A DNA stretch of 64,000 nt from NCBI RefSeq assembly GCF_003729955.1, contig NZ_RJTX01000001.1, positions 992,001 to 1,056,000 on the forward strand, in the 5' to 3' direction. This document shows, piece by piece, positions 45,551-53,837 of the stretch. Under the pieces are notes generated by a model. The model saw nothing but the letters and a program-made list of their open reading frames with translations. It had not been told where the DNA came from and searched no databases. Position numbers and translations under genes: made by a program. Origin of the DNA: Chryseobacterium daecheongense (lineage in GTDB: Bacteria; Bacteroidota; Bacteroidia; Flavobacteriales; Weeksellaceae). The first letter of the stretch is position 1. Every line of letters begins with the position of its first letter.

Positions 45551-45603
45551 CCTTACTTTTATGACATATTTTCAAGGCTCTACCACGTTGTAGAGCCTTT
45601 TTT
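45543..45603 (+). promoter_or_regulatory. Attenuator: terminator hairpin with alternative antiterminator pairing
   Basis: Terminator: AAGGCTCTAC (45574-45583) pairs with GTAGAGCCTT (45590-45599) and is followed by a T run to 45603, 28 bases before the EamA start. Antiterminator: GTGGT (45543-45547) can pair with ACCAC (45582-45586) and CCTT (45551-45554) with AAGG (45574-45577), nested and mutually exclusive with the terminator. The antiterminator spans the leader stop codon, so a ribosome finishing the peptide blocks it, whereas one stalled at the Met codons leaves it free. Read-through when methionyl-tRNA is scarce follows from this layout; it is inferred, not shown. Confidence 0.72.
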
Positions 45604-45630
45604 ATTACACAACATTAAAAAAATACAGCA

Positions 45631-46632
45631 ATGAATACTTCAAAAAATAAATGGTTGATACCTGTAGCATTTACCAACATATACGTGATCTGGGGAATTA
45701 CTTTCCTTGCCATCTCCTTCGGGTTAAAAGGTTTTCCTCCTTTTATTCTTTCCGGATTTCGGTTTTTTACTGCGGGAATATTGATACTAGGCTATCTGCT
45801 GTTTAAGAAGAGAGAAAAAGCAAATTCTTTCGCCAACTGGAAAAAGAACGGTATCACAGGAATCCTCATTCTTACCGGAGGAACCGGGCTTGTTGCATGG
45901 GGTGAACAATATGTAACCGCTTCTGAAGCCGCAATTGCAATTGCAACAGGACCTTTCTGGTTCATTGCCATCGATAAAAAGAACTGGAAATATTATTTCT
46001 CAGACAAATTCATTCCAATTGGACTTGTGATCGGTTTTATCGGATTGATCTTATTCCTGAATGGAAGCATCAGTTCACACTCCCCTATAACAACAACTAA
46101 CAGTACATTAAGAATAACGGCATTCATTGTATTGGCGTTAAGTTCTGTTGCATGGGTTCTGGGTTCTTTATATTCTAAGAAAAATCCGGCGAATCATTCA
46201 ACATTCATGAATATTGCCCAACAGCTCATCGTTGCAGGTATAGCTTCTTTTACTATTGCAGCTTTCCGCAATGAATGGACTGGCTTTTCCATCACAAAAG
46301 TTCCGTTGCCTGCATGGTCAGGATTGTTGTTCCTGGTTGTATTCGGATCCATTATAGCCTATTTGTCTTATATATGGCTGTTATCCGTAAAACCGGCAGC
46401 ATTGGTGAGTACGCATACTTATATTAACCCGATTGTAACCGTCATTGCAGGCTGGATCATTGCGAATCAAACGATCAACGGAAATCAGTTGTATGGATTA
46501 TCCATCATCTTAATTGGGGTACTCCTCACGAATGTTACCAAATATGTAAGACTTTCCAAACGGTCTAAAGTAAAGATAAGAAGAGTGGTAAGACATTTCA
46601 ATAAAATCAATAAACCTTATCAAGCTATATAA
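45631..46632 (+). CDS. EamA/DMT family transporter
   Basis: This 333-residue inner-membrane protein has ten hydrophobic helices in two five-helix EamA halves ('FTNIYVIWGITFLAISFG' at the start, 'STHTYINPIVTVIAGWII' in the second half), then a basic C-terminal tail. DMT transporters export or import amino acids, nucleotides and other metabolites; YedA-like members are exporters. It is 13 bases before metN and behind the methionine attenuator, so it probably handles methionine or a related metabolite. The direction of transport cannot be read. Confidence 0.82.
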   Translation: MNTSKNKWLIPVAFTNIYVIWGITFLAISFGLKGFPPFILSGFRFFTAGILILGYLLFKKREKANSFANWKKNGITGILILTGGTGLVAWGEQYVTASEAAIAIATGPFWFIAIDKKNWKYYFSDKFIPIGLVIGFIGLILFLNGSISSHSPITTTNSTLRITAFIVLALSSVAWVLGSLYSKKNPANHSTFMNIAQQLIVAGIASFTIAAFRNEWTGFSITKVPLPAWSGLLFLVVFGSIIAYLSYIWLLSVKPAALVSTHTYINPIVTVIAGWIIANQTINGNQLYGLSIILIGVLLTNVTKYVRLSKRSKVKIRRVVRHFNKINKPYQAI

Positions 46633-46645
46633 TGTAATCAAGATT

Positions 46646-47674
46646 ATGATAGAGATTAAAAATATTTCAAAAACATTTCATCAGAAAAAGCAGTCATTCA
46701 AAGCGCTTGACAATGTAAGTCTGAATGTGGATCAGGGAGACATTGTAGGAATTATCGGATTTTCAGGTGCGGGGAAAAGCACCTTAATACGAACGGTTAA
46801 TCTGCTGGAAAAACCTGATCAGGGACAGGTTATCATCAATGATCAAGATTTTACCCGGCTAAGTCCAAAGCAGCTGGCCAAAGAACGTAAAAAAATCGGA
46901 ATGATTTTCCAGCATTTCAATCTGCTTTCTTCCAGAACAGTTTTTGAAAATGTGGCTCTTCCTTTGGAACTCGATCACGTTAATAAAGATCAGATCAGGG
47001 GGAAAGTCAATGAGCTTTTAAAGATTGTGGGTTTAGAAGATAAAGCCCATGATTATCCCAAAAGCCTTTCGGGAGGACAGAAACAGAGAGTTGCCATTGC
47101 AAGGGCATTAGCCAATGATCCTTATCTCCTGCTTTGTGATGAAGCGACGAGTGCACTTGATCCCGCAACAACACAGTCGATTTTGCAGTTGTTAAGGGAT
47201 ATCAATCAACGGTTGGGAATCACCATTCTGCTGATCACCCACGAAATGGAAGTCATCAAAGCCATTTGTAACCACGTAGCAGTAATTGATAAAGGAAAAC
47301 TCATTGCCAAAGGAACGCTAAGTGAGATTATTTCGGATAAGGAAAACCCTGTCATCAGACAATTTATAAATACAGACATCATGACTATACCTCAGGAATT
47401 GAATAAAAAAATACAAAAAGAGCCACAGGAAGGACTATTTCCGCTTGTTGAAATAGAGCTCAATGAAAAAGTAAGTGTTGAAGAGCTTCTTTCCACCATT
47501 TATGAAGAATACAAGATCCCATACAAACTGCTGAAAGCCGATGTGGAATATCTTGGAAATTCCAACTTCGGGAAGCTTTTATTACAGCTACAGGGAAAAA
47601 CCGAAGAAAATCAGAAAGCGATCTATTATTTCAACCAGAACAACATTCAAAATACAGTAAGAGGATATGCTTAG
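46646..47674 (+). CDS. metN: Methionine ABC transporter ATP-binding protein MetN
   Basis: This 342-residue ATPase has Walker A 'GFSGAGKST', Q-loop, signature 'LSGGQKQRVAIARAL', Walker B 'LLLCDEATSALDP' and the switch His 'LLITHEME'. A C-terminal NIL domain (about 265-342; 'LVEIELNEKVSVEELLSTIYEEYKIPYKLL') is the methionine-binding inhibition domain of MetN. It energises import of L- and D-methionine. It overlaps metI by 8 bases. Confidence 0.93.
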   Translation: MIEIKNISKTFHQKKQSFKALDNVSLNVDQGDIVGIIGFSGAGKSTLIRTVNLLEKPDQGQVIINDQDFTRLSPKQLAKERKKIGMIFQHFNLLSSRTVFENVALPLELDHVNKDQIRGKVNELLKIVGLEDKAHDYPKSLSGGQKQRVAIARALANDPYLLLCDEATSALDPATTQSILQLLRDINQRLGITILLITHEMEVIKAICNHVAVIDKGKLIAKGTLSEIISDKENPVIRQFINTDIMTIPQELNKKIQKEPQEGLFPLVEIELNEKVSVEELLSTIYEEYKIPYKLLKADVEYLGNSNFGKLLLQLQGKTEENQKAIYYFNQNNIQNTVRGYA

Positions 47675-48323
47675 TGATACGGTAATTTCGCTTTTGTCGA
47701 AAGGAGTTTGGGAAACGGTTTATATGACTTTTGTTTCGGGATTTTTTGGATTTGTTTTAGGGTTACCCGTTGGTATTTTACTTTTTCTCACAAAGAAAGG
47801 GCAGCTTCTGGAAAATGCTTACTATAATAAGACTTTATCGGTCTTAGTGAATATTTTCCGTTCTATTCCTTTTATTATTCTGATCGTTTGGATGATCCCG
47901 TTTACAAGGACTTTAGTGGGAACTTCCATTGGAGTGAATGCGGCTTTGGTGCCATTAAGCATTGGTGCTGCTCCTTTCATTGCAAGGCTGGTTGAAAACA
48001 GTTTGCTGGAAGTTCCTCACGGATTGATTGAAACAGCGAGAGCTTTAGGAGCTTCTCCTTTTCAGATCATTAACAAAGTTTTGCTTCCGGAGGCACTTCC
48101 TTCACTCATCAATAATGCAACCATCACGCTGATCACACTAGTTGGTTATTCTGCAATGGGTGGAGCTGTCGGAGCGGGTGGATTGGGACAAATCGGGTAT
48201 CAATACGGATACATCGGGTATGATGCAGTTATCATGAACCTGGTTCTGATTTTACTGGTAACTCTGGTTTTCATCATTCAATTCTCTGGGGATAGACTGG
48301 CCAAAAGATTTGATCACAGATAA
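47667..48323 (+). CDS. metI: Methionine ABC transporter permease MetI
   Basis: This 218-residue permease has about five membrane helices and the MetI EAA loop 'ALGASPFQIINKVLLPEALP', then 'GAVGAGGLGQIGYQYGY'. It forms the membrane channel with MetN. The ATG lies in the metN stop region (ATGCTTAG), a coupled start. Confidence 0.93.
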   Translation: MLSDTVISLLSKGVWETVYMTFVSGFFGFVLGLPVGILLFLTKKGQLLENAYYNKTLSVLVNIFRSIPFIILIVWMIPFTRTLVGTSIGVNAALVPLSIGAAPFIARLVENSLLEVPHGLIETARALGASPFQIINKVLLPEALPSLINNATITLITLVGYSAMGGAVGAGGLGQIGYQYGYIGYDAVIMNLVLILLVTLVFIIQFSGDRLAKRFDHR

Positions 48324-48346
48324 GTAAAACCGCAAAACTGTAAAAA

Positions 48347-48432
48347 GCAGAATCGTAGAATCGCAAAAGAATAGGACAAAAAGGCGGAAAGGCAAAGAGT
48401 TAAAAAGCGATTTAGCAATTTTACGATTCTGC
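48347..48432. repeat. Long inverted repeat between metI and metQ
   Basis: GCAGAATCGTA (48347-48357) and TACGATTCTGC (48422-48432) form a perfect 11-bp inverted repeat, with flanking bases giving about 18 of 19 matches and an inner GAATCGC/GCGATT pair. No T run follows, so it is not a simple terminator. It separates metQ from metNI by 149 bases and may lower or uncouple metQ expression, or be a decayed REP-like element. Confidence 0.6.
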
Positions 48433-48472
48433 AATTTTACAATCAACACATACAACAATGAAATAATTAACA

Positions 48473-49282
48473 ATGAAAAAAATAAAAATTCTAGGTTTTC
48501 TAGCGGCTGGTCTGCTGGTATTCAATGCATGTAATTCATCTAAAAAAGATGATCCGAACTATATTAAAGTGGGAATTACTTCCGGTCCGGAACAACAGAT
48601 TGCCGAAACGGCTAAAAAAGTAGCCAAAGAAAAATACAATCTTGACGTGGAGCTGGTTTCTTTCAATGATTATGTAGTTCCCAATGAAGCTTTACATAAT
48701 GGGGATATTGATGCCAATGCATTTCAGCACGTTCCTTATCTGAGTGAGCAATCCAAACAGAGAGGCTATCAATTGGCTGTTGTAGGAAATACATTTGTCT
48801 ATCCTATCGTAGCCTATTCCAAAAAGATCAAAAACATCAATGAGCTTCAAAACGGAAGTACTGTGGCTATTCCTAATGATCCTACCAACGGCGGACGTTC
48901 CCTGCTACTTCTTCAGAAAAACGGATTATTAAAGCTAAAAGAAGATGTAGGGTTATTACCCAAAGTCACAGATATTACAGCTAATCCAAAACAATTAAAA
49001 ATCCTTGAAATTGAAGCACCACAATTACCAAGAGTACTGGATGATAAGGAAGTGGTTCTGGCTATCATCAATAATAATTTTGCAGCCCAGGCAGGATTGG
49101 ATACCCATAAGTTCGGAATTTTAAAAGAAGATAAAGATTCTCCTTACGTGAATGTAGTGGTATCAAGACATGATAATAAAAACACCCAAAAAGTACAAAA
49201 CTTCCTGAAAGCCTATCAGTCTGAAGAAGTCCTGAAAAAAGCCGAAGAAATTTTTAAAGGCGGAGCAGTGAAGGGATGGTAG
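48473..49282 (+). CDS. metQ: Methionine-binding lipoprotein MetQ
   Basis: This 269-residue periplasmic lipoprotein of the NlpA/MetQ family has a lipobox 'LVFNAC' at Cys20, then 'IKVGITSGPEQQIAETAKKVAKEKY' and 'LHNGDIDANAFQHVPYL', 'AIPNDPTNGGRSLLLLQ' of the binding fold. It captures methionine for MetNI. It follows metI after a 149-base gap holding an inverted repeat. Confidence 0.93.
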   Translation: MKKIKILGFLAAGLLVFNACNSSKKDDPNYIKVGITSGPEQQIAETAKKVAKEKYNLDVELVSFNDYVVPNEALHNGDIDANAFQHVPYLSEQSKQRGYQLAVVGNTFVYPIVAYSKKIKNINELQNGSTVAIPNDPTNGGRSLLLLQKNGLLKLKEDVGLLPKVTDITANPKQLKILEIEAPQLPRVLDDKEVVLAIINNNFAAQAGLDTHKFGILKEDKDSPYVNVVVSRHDNKNTQKVQNFLKAYQSEEVLKKAEEIFKGGAVKGW

Positions 49283-49289
49283 AAATGAT

Positions 49290-49387
49290 GAGTGATGAGT
49301 TATAAACGATAAGTGATAATTGATAGGTGATAAATGATGAATGATGATGCTTATTACTTCAAACTCATTACTCACAACTCATCACTC
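49290..49387. repeat. Inverted and degenerate TGAT repeat region downstream of metQ
   Basis: GAGTGATGAGTT (49290-49301) and AACTCATCACTC (49376-49387) are perfect 12-base inverted arms. Between them 'TGATAA'-like words repeat, similar in style to the 7-base repeat at 37.2 kb. It could act as the terminator of the met operon or be a strain-variable repeat. Confidence 0.6.
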
Positions 49388-49421
49388 TTAAAACTTTATT
49401 GTTGATTTTTTATTTTCTCAA

Positions 49422-49452
49422 TTTGAGATAATAAAATTTTTACTTACTTTTG
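49422..49452 (+). promoter_or_regulatory. Bacteroidota-type promoter of the GH3 gene
   Basis: TTTG (49422-49425), exactly 19 bases, then TACTTTTG (49445-49452), a full TAnnTTTG. The start codon is 26 bases downstream. Confidence 0.78.
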
Positions 49453-49477
49453 TTATCCAATCAATAAAAAGGTTTTT

Positions 49478-51739
49478 ATGCTAAAGAAAACTGCCATAGT
49501 AAGTCTACTCACCCTTATTTCTGTTTCTTCAATGGCTCAAACTACTCCCCTGCCCGTTTACCTGGATGATTCTCAACCTGTTGAACAACGCATTCAGGAT
49601 GCTCTTTCCAGAATGACCCTGGAAGAAAAAATTGCCATGCTTCATGCCCAATCCAAATTCAGCTCCGCCGGTGTTCCGAGATTAGGAATTCCGGAATTCT
49701 GGACTACAGACGGCCCTCACGGAGTCCGCCCGGAAGTGATGTGGGACGAATGGAACCAGGCGGGCTGGACCAATGACTCTATTATCGCCTACCCTGCTTT
49801 AACAGCTTTATCAGCTACCTGGAACAAAAACATGTCCTGGAAATACGGAAAAGCATTAGGCGAAGAAGCCCGTTACAGAAAGAAAGATATTCTTTTGGGA
49901 CCGGGAGTGAATATTTACAGAACTCCATTGAATGGAAGAAACTTTGAATATATGGGGGAAGACCCTTTTCTGACTTCAAAAATGGTTGTTCCTTATATCC
50001 AGGGAGTACAATCCAACGGAGTGGCTACCAGCGTCAAGCATTTTGCTTTGAATAATCAGGAAATGTTCCGTCACACGAGCAATGTGAATATTGATGACAG
50101 AGCACTTTACGAAATTTACCTGCCTGCTTTTAAAGCTGCCGTAACTGAGGGTGATTCCTGGACGATCATGGGCGCTTACGATATGTATAAGAACCAGTAC
50201 TCTAGCCAGAATCAGTATCTTTTGAACGACATTTTGAAAGGAGAATGGAAATATAAAGGAGTGGTAGTTTCCGACTGGGGTGCCGTAAACAATACCGAAC
50301 AGGCTATCCATAACGGATTGGATCTTGAATTCGGAAGCTGGACGAATGGCCTTTCTGAAGGAAATTCCAATGCTTATGACAATTATTACCTGGCAAAACC
50401 CTATTTGAAATTGATTAAATCCGGAAAAGTAGGTACCAAAGAGCTTGATGATAAAGTAACAAGAATACTTCGCCTGGCGTATAAAACCACGATGAACAAA
50501 AACAAGCCTTTCGGAAACATTGCTTCTGAAGAGCATAAAGCAGTGGCGAAGGAAATTGGAGAAGAAGGAATCGTTTTATTAAAAAATCAAGGAAATATTC
50601 TCCCGATAGACGTCAACAAAGCAAAGAAAATTGCGGTTATCGGGGAAAATGCCATCAAAATCATGACCGTTGGTGGTGGTTCATCTTCATTGAAAGTAAA
50701 ATACGAAACATTGCCATTAGACGGAATTAAGACAAGATTCGGAAAGCAGGCGGATGTACAGTATGCAAGAGGTTATGTGGGTGACATCGGCGGCGAGTAC
50801 AATGGCGTAAAATCCGGACAAAACTTAAAAGACGACCGCTCTGAAACCGAACTATTGAATGAAGCCGTAGAGCTGGCCAAAAAATCCGATTTCGTCATTT
50901 TCGTAGGAGGATTGAATAAAAGTGATTTCCAGGACAGTGAAGGAAACGACAGAAAAAGCTATGGACTTCCTTACAACCAGGACCGTTTGATTTCTGCACT
51001 GGCTAAAGCGAATAAAAACCTTGCCGTAGTAATGGTTTCCGGAAATGCTGTTGCCATGCCATGGATTAAAGAAGTTCCATCGGTTGTTCAGGCATGGTAT
51101 TTAGGTTCCGAAGCCGGAAATTCACTTGCTTCTGTTTTAGCAGGAGATGCGAATCCATCCGGGAAATTACCGTTTACCTTCCCTGTGAAGCTTGAAGATA
51201 ATGCGGCTCATCAGTTAGGAGAATATCCGGGAAATAAAGAAGAATTGGCTGCCGGAAAAGGAAAAGACCAAAACAATCCTATCAACATTGCATACAACGA
51301 AGGAATTTTCGTGGGCTACCGTTGGCATGATACGAAAAAGATCAAACCTTTATTCAGTTTCGGGCATGGCTTGAGCTATACCACTTTTGAATTCGGAAAA
51401 GCTAAAGCGGATAAAACCGTTATGTCACAAGAGGACAAGATCACTTTTACCGTTACTGTAAAAAATACCGGGAAAAGAGCCGGTGCGGAAGTAGCACAGC
51501 TTTATATCAGCGATCCGAAATCATCGGTTCCACGTCCTGCCAAAGAATTGAAAGGTTTTGAAAAAATATACCTCAATCCTGGCGAACAGAAAGAAGTAAA
51601 CTTTACAATCGACAAATCTGCTTTAAGCTATTTTGATGCAGATAAGCACGATTGGGTAGCTGAACCGGGAGACTTTGAAGCACAGATCGGAAATTCTTCT
51701 GATGCCATTAAAACCAAAGTGAGATTTACGCTGAAATAA
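49478..51739 (+). CDS. Glycoside hydrolase family 3 beta-glucosidase, exported
   Basis: This 753-residue protein has a signal peptide ending 'SSMAQ', the GH3 N-terminal barrel with 'VSDWGAVNNTEQAIHNGLDLE' (nucleophile Asp in SDW), 'SVKHFALNNQE', the C-terminal sandwich and an FnIII-like domain. It lacks the PA14 insertion of the GH3 protein at 9.8-12.5 kb, so substrates probably differ. It is a one-gene unit with a clear promoter and a strong terminator. Confidence 0.9.
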   Translation: MLKKTAIVSLLTLISVSSMAQTTPLPVYLDDSQPVEQRIQDALSRMTLEEKIAMLHAQSKFSSAGVPRLGIPEFWTTDGPHGVRPEVMWDEWNQAGWTNDSIIAYPALTALSATWNKNMSWKYGKALGEEARYRKKDILLGPGVNIYRTPLNGRNFEYMGEDPFLTSKMVVPYIQGVQSNGVATSVKHFALNNQEMFRHTSNVNIDDRALYEIYLPAFKAAVTEGDSWTIMGAYDMYKNQYSSQNQYLLNDILKGEWKYKGVVVSDWGAVNNTEQAIHNGLDLEFGSWTNGLSEGNSNAYDNYYLAKPYLKLIKSGKVGTKELDDKVTRILRLAYKTTMNKNKPFGNIASEEHKAVAKEIGEEGIVLLKNQGNILPIDVNKAKKIAVIGENAIKIMTVGGGSSSLKVKYETLPLDGIKTRFGKQADVQYARGYVGDIGGEYNGVKSGQNLKDDRSETELLNEAVELAKKSDFVIFVGGLNKSDFQDSEGNDRKSYGLPYNQDRLISALAKANKNLAVVMVSGNAVAMPWIKEVPSVVQAWYLGSEAGNSLASVLAGDANPSGKLPFTFPVKLEDNAAHQLGEYPGNKEELAAGKGKDQNNPINIAYNEGIFVGYRWHDTKKIKPLFSFGHGLSYTTFEFGKAKADKTVMSQEDKITFTVTVKNTGKRAGAEVAQLYISDPKSSVPRPAKELKGFEKIYLNPGEQKEVNFTIDKSALSYFDADKHDWVAEPGDFEAQIGNSSDAIKTKVRFTLK

Positions 51740-51754
51740 GATCATCATAATCAA

Positions 51755-51782
51755 AAAAAGAGCCCGTTTCCGGGCTCTTTTT
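51755..51782. terminator. Bidirectional terminator
   Basis: AAAAAGAGCCCG, the loop TTTC and CGGGCTCTTTTT form a 12-bp stem between the converging GH3 and metallophosphoesterase genes. Confidence 0.9.
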
Positions 51783-52528
51783 TATACTTCTACAATTAAT
51801 TCTTTATCATATCCATTATACTTTTCATCAATATATCCATGGGGATTGCAAATAATCTCCGTTTTCCCTATTTTGTATCGGCAAGGAGTATGAATATGTC
51901 CATGAATCCAATACAATGGCTGATGTTCTACAATAAAATCCTCAAGGTTGGAGGCATACGCTGAAGTTACAGGATCATTCTTAAAATGTTCAGGAACAGA
52001 TTGTATACTCGGTGCATGATGGGTAATGACAATATTCTTCAGATCTTTTGAATGGGTAAGGCTTTCTTTTAACCATATTCTTGAAAGCTGATGAATTTTA
52101 AAAATATCAATGGTTCTCATTTTGGAATAAGAAGGATCTCTTTTAATCTTTTTGTAATCGTTCATTGCTGATTGACAGATCATTCCGTACTGCATCGGAT
52201 CCCCGAAAATAGAAAAGTCGGTCCATAAGGTTGTTCCGTGAAATCGTATTCCGTCAAGGTCTATAAAATTGTCTTCAAGAACAATCACATTAGAGCCAAT
52301 AGCAGCTTCTTTTATTTTGTTCAAAGTTTTCGGATAAGAGCCTTTGTAATATTCATGATTTCCTAAAACATATAAGACAGGTTTGTCCGGGATTTTTGAT
52401 TTGATCCATTCTACTCCCTTCGTTCCCAGGTTGACATCCCCAGCCAAAACCACAACGTCTGACCGATCAAAATTTAAATCGGTATAGCCAAACTCCTGGT
52501 GCAAATCGCTGATGATTTGAATTTTCAT
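51782..52528 (-). CDS. Metallophosphoesterase
   Basis: This 248-residue calcineurin-like phosphoesterase has the motifs 'ISDLHQEFGY' (D-x-H), 'VVLAGDVNLG' (GD), 'VLGNHEYYKG' (GNHE), 'ITHHAPS' and 'WIHGHIHTP'. It could act on nucleotides, phosphoproteins or nucleic acids. It lies 44 bases downstream of the MBL gene on the same strand and may be the last gene of the McrBC cluster, though a link is not proven. Confidence 0.85.
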   Translation of the reverse strand: MKIQIISDLHQEFGYTDLNFDRSDVVVLAGDVNLGTKGVEWIKSKIPDKPVLYVLGNHEYYKGSYPKTLNKIKEAAIGSNVIVLEDNFIDLDGIRFHGTTLWTDFSIFGDPMQYGMICQSAMNDYKKIKRDPSYSKMRTIDIFKIHQLSRIWLKESLTHSKDLKNIVITHHAPSIQSVPEHFKNDPVTSAYASNLEDFIVEHQPLYWIHGHIHTPCRYKIGKTEIICNPHGYIDEKYNGYDKELIVEV

Positions 52529-52572
52529 GAGGCTAAAATAATTATTTAATCAACTTCATTACTCATAACATT

Positions 52573-53826
52573 TTAGAGTTTCTCTATAAACTCACATCCG
52601 TACTCAAACTTTTCAGCTTCATTACATAGCTTAATAATTCCATTGGTACAGTGGGTATTGATGTATTTTACAACCTCTAAAGACGGATGTTTTTTCCTTC
52701 CTAATCCATGATTGATGATATAAACAGGAAATTCATGTAATCCATTAGGCTCTGTGCGATTCCAATTATTTTCTGACCCATGATGTGGTACCTGGAAATA
52801 ACATATTCTCTTCCAATAAAATTTATAATAATCTTTTAGTTTTTCAATAGAAGCTAACCTTTCCAATTCAATATCTCCTGTTAAAAGAGTTCCGCAGCAG
52901 TGTGTTGGTAAGCTTCGCCAATAAAAATCATGAACATATGTAGAGTAACAACAAATCATCTGATCCGGATTAGCAGTGTTGTTATAAGGGCCATGATAGG
53001 TAACTAAAGAAGTGTTATTAAGATTTGTAAAATAACTTTTATAAATCTTCTCCAATTCTTTAAGATACTTCTTTTCAAATAAATCGGAAATGGAGAGATT
53101 TTTACTTTTAATTAATGTATCAATCTCAGTGCTTACCTTTTCCACCAGCAAAATCTCATCATACTTCTCCAGATAAAATACAAATTCCCAGTACGGAAGC
53201 CAAACTCTGTATGGCTTTTTCAGAAACTTTACATTTGGATCTAAATACCTCTCTTTATTTTCTTCATTTCTCTTCACCCAATCTTCTATCTCTTCGTCGT
53301 CGTAAAGGTCCATCTGCAGGATTAATTTACCTGGTGTAATGCCGTCTTCCGGAGATACGCCTTCCCGATTGATTAATTGATCTGAGTCCTGGTTATCATT
53401 TGGGCCTCCTACAATGATAATTCTTTCGATATTATAATCTCTTGCATAAAGGTATGTAACGGGATCTTTCAAGAACTCAATATAATCATCATCTGTACCA
53501 TCGGCCGTCAATGCCAAAATTAAACGTTCAATCGGTGGGTAATAAGGAATGATCAAATTTTTACAAGTCAATCCCCTCAGCAGTTTAAAAACACCATTCA
53601 CATGGTCCTTATGAAAATGAGAAATCATGAGCAAATCTAATGGATTTCCCGCCATCATGGTTTTATAATCTTCGATTTCAGATAGTAAAAAATGTTCTGG
53701 AGAATTCGTTCCACAATCATACACGAGGTGAAATTTTGCTGCATCAACATGTATTATTCCTGAGTAAAAACACCCCTGTCCTATCGGATGAAATTTAAAT
53801 TCTGCGTTTCCTATCATTCTTATCAT
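52573..53826 (-). CDS. MBL-fold metallohydrolase (ComEC/Rec2-like), in the McrBC cluster
   Basis: This 417-residue metallo-beta-lactamase fold protein has 'SHFHKDHVNGV' (HxHxDH), 'LLTGDIELER' with the bridging Asp and 'QVPHHGSENNWN' (PHHGS), the pattern of ComEC/Rec2-type soluble MBL hydrolases. 'GQGCFYSGII' near the start corresponds to the 'GQGD' motif. No membrane segment is seen. Such enzymes often cut nucleic acids. It lies 11 bases after mcrC on the same strand, so it belongs to that transcript. Confidence 0.8.
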   Translation of the reverse strand: MIRMIGNAEFKFHPIGQGCFYSGIIHVDAAKFHLVYDCGTNSPEHFLLSEIEDYKTMMAGNPLDLLMISHFHKDHVNGVFKLLRGLTCKNLIIPYYPPIERLILALTADGTDDDYIEFLKDPVTYLYARDYNIERIIIVGGPNDNQDSDQLINREGVSPEDGITPGKLILQMDLYDDEEIEDWVKRNEENKERYLDPNVKFLKKPYRVWLPYWEFVFYLEKYDEILLVEKVSTEIDTLIKSKNLSISDLFEKKYLKELEKIYKSYFTNLNNTSLVTYHGPYNNTANPDQMICCYSTYVHDFYWRSLPTHCCGTLLTGDIELERLASIEKLKDYYKFYWKRICYFQVPHHGSENNWNRTEPNGLHEFPVYIINHGLGRKKHPSLEVVKYINTHCTNGIIKLCNEAEKFEYGCEFIEKL

Positions 53827-53837
53827 TTTCTAAAATA

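Noticed and set aside
45446..45603. SAM riboswitch upstream of the methionine operon
   Set aside because: No SAM-I/II-like kink-turn or conserved pseudoknot pattern was seen; the leader frame and terminator explain the region better.
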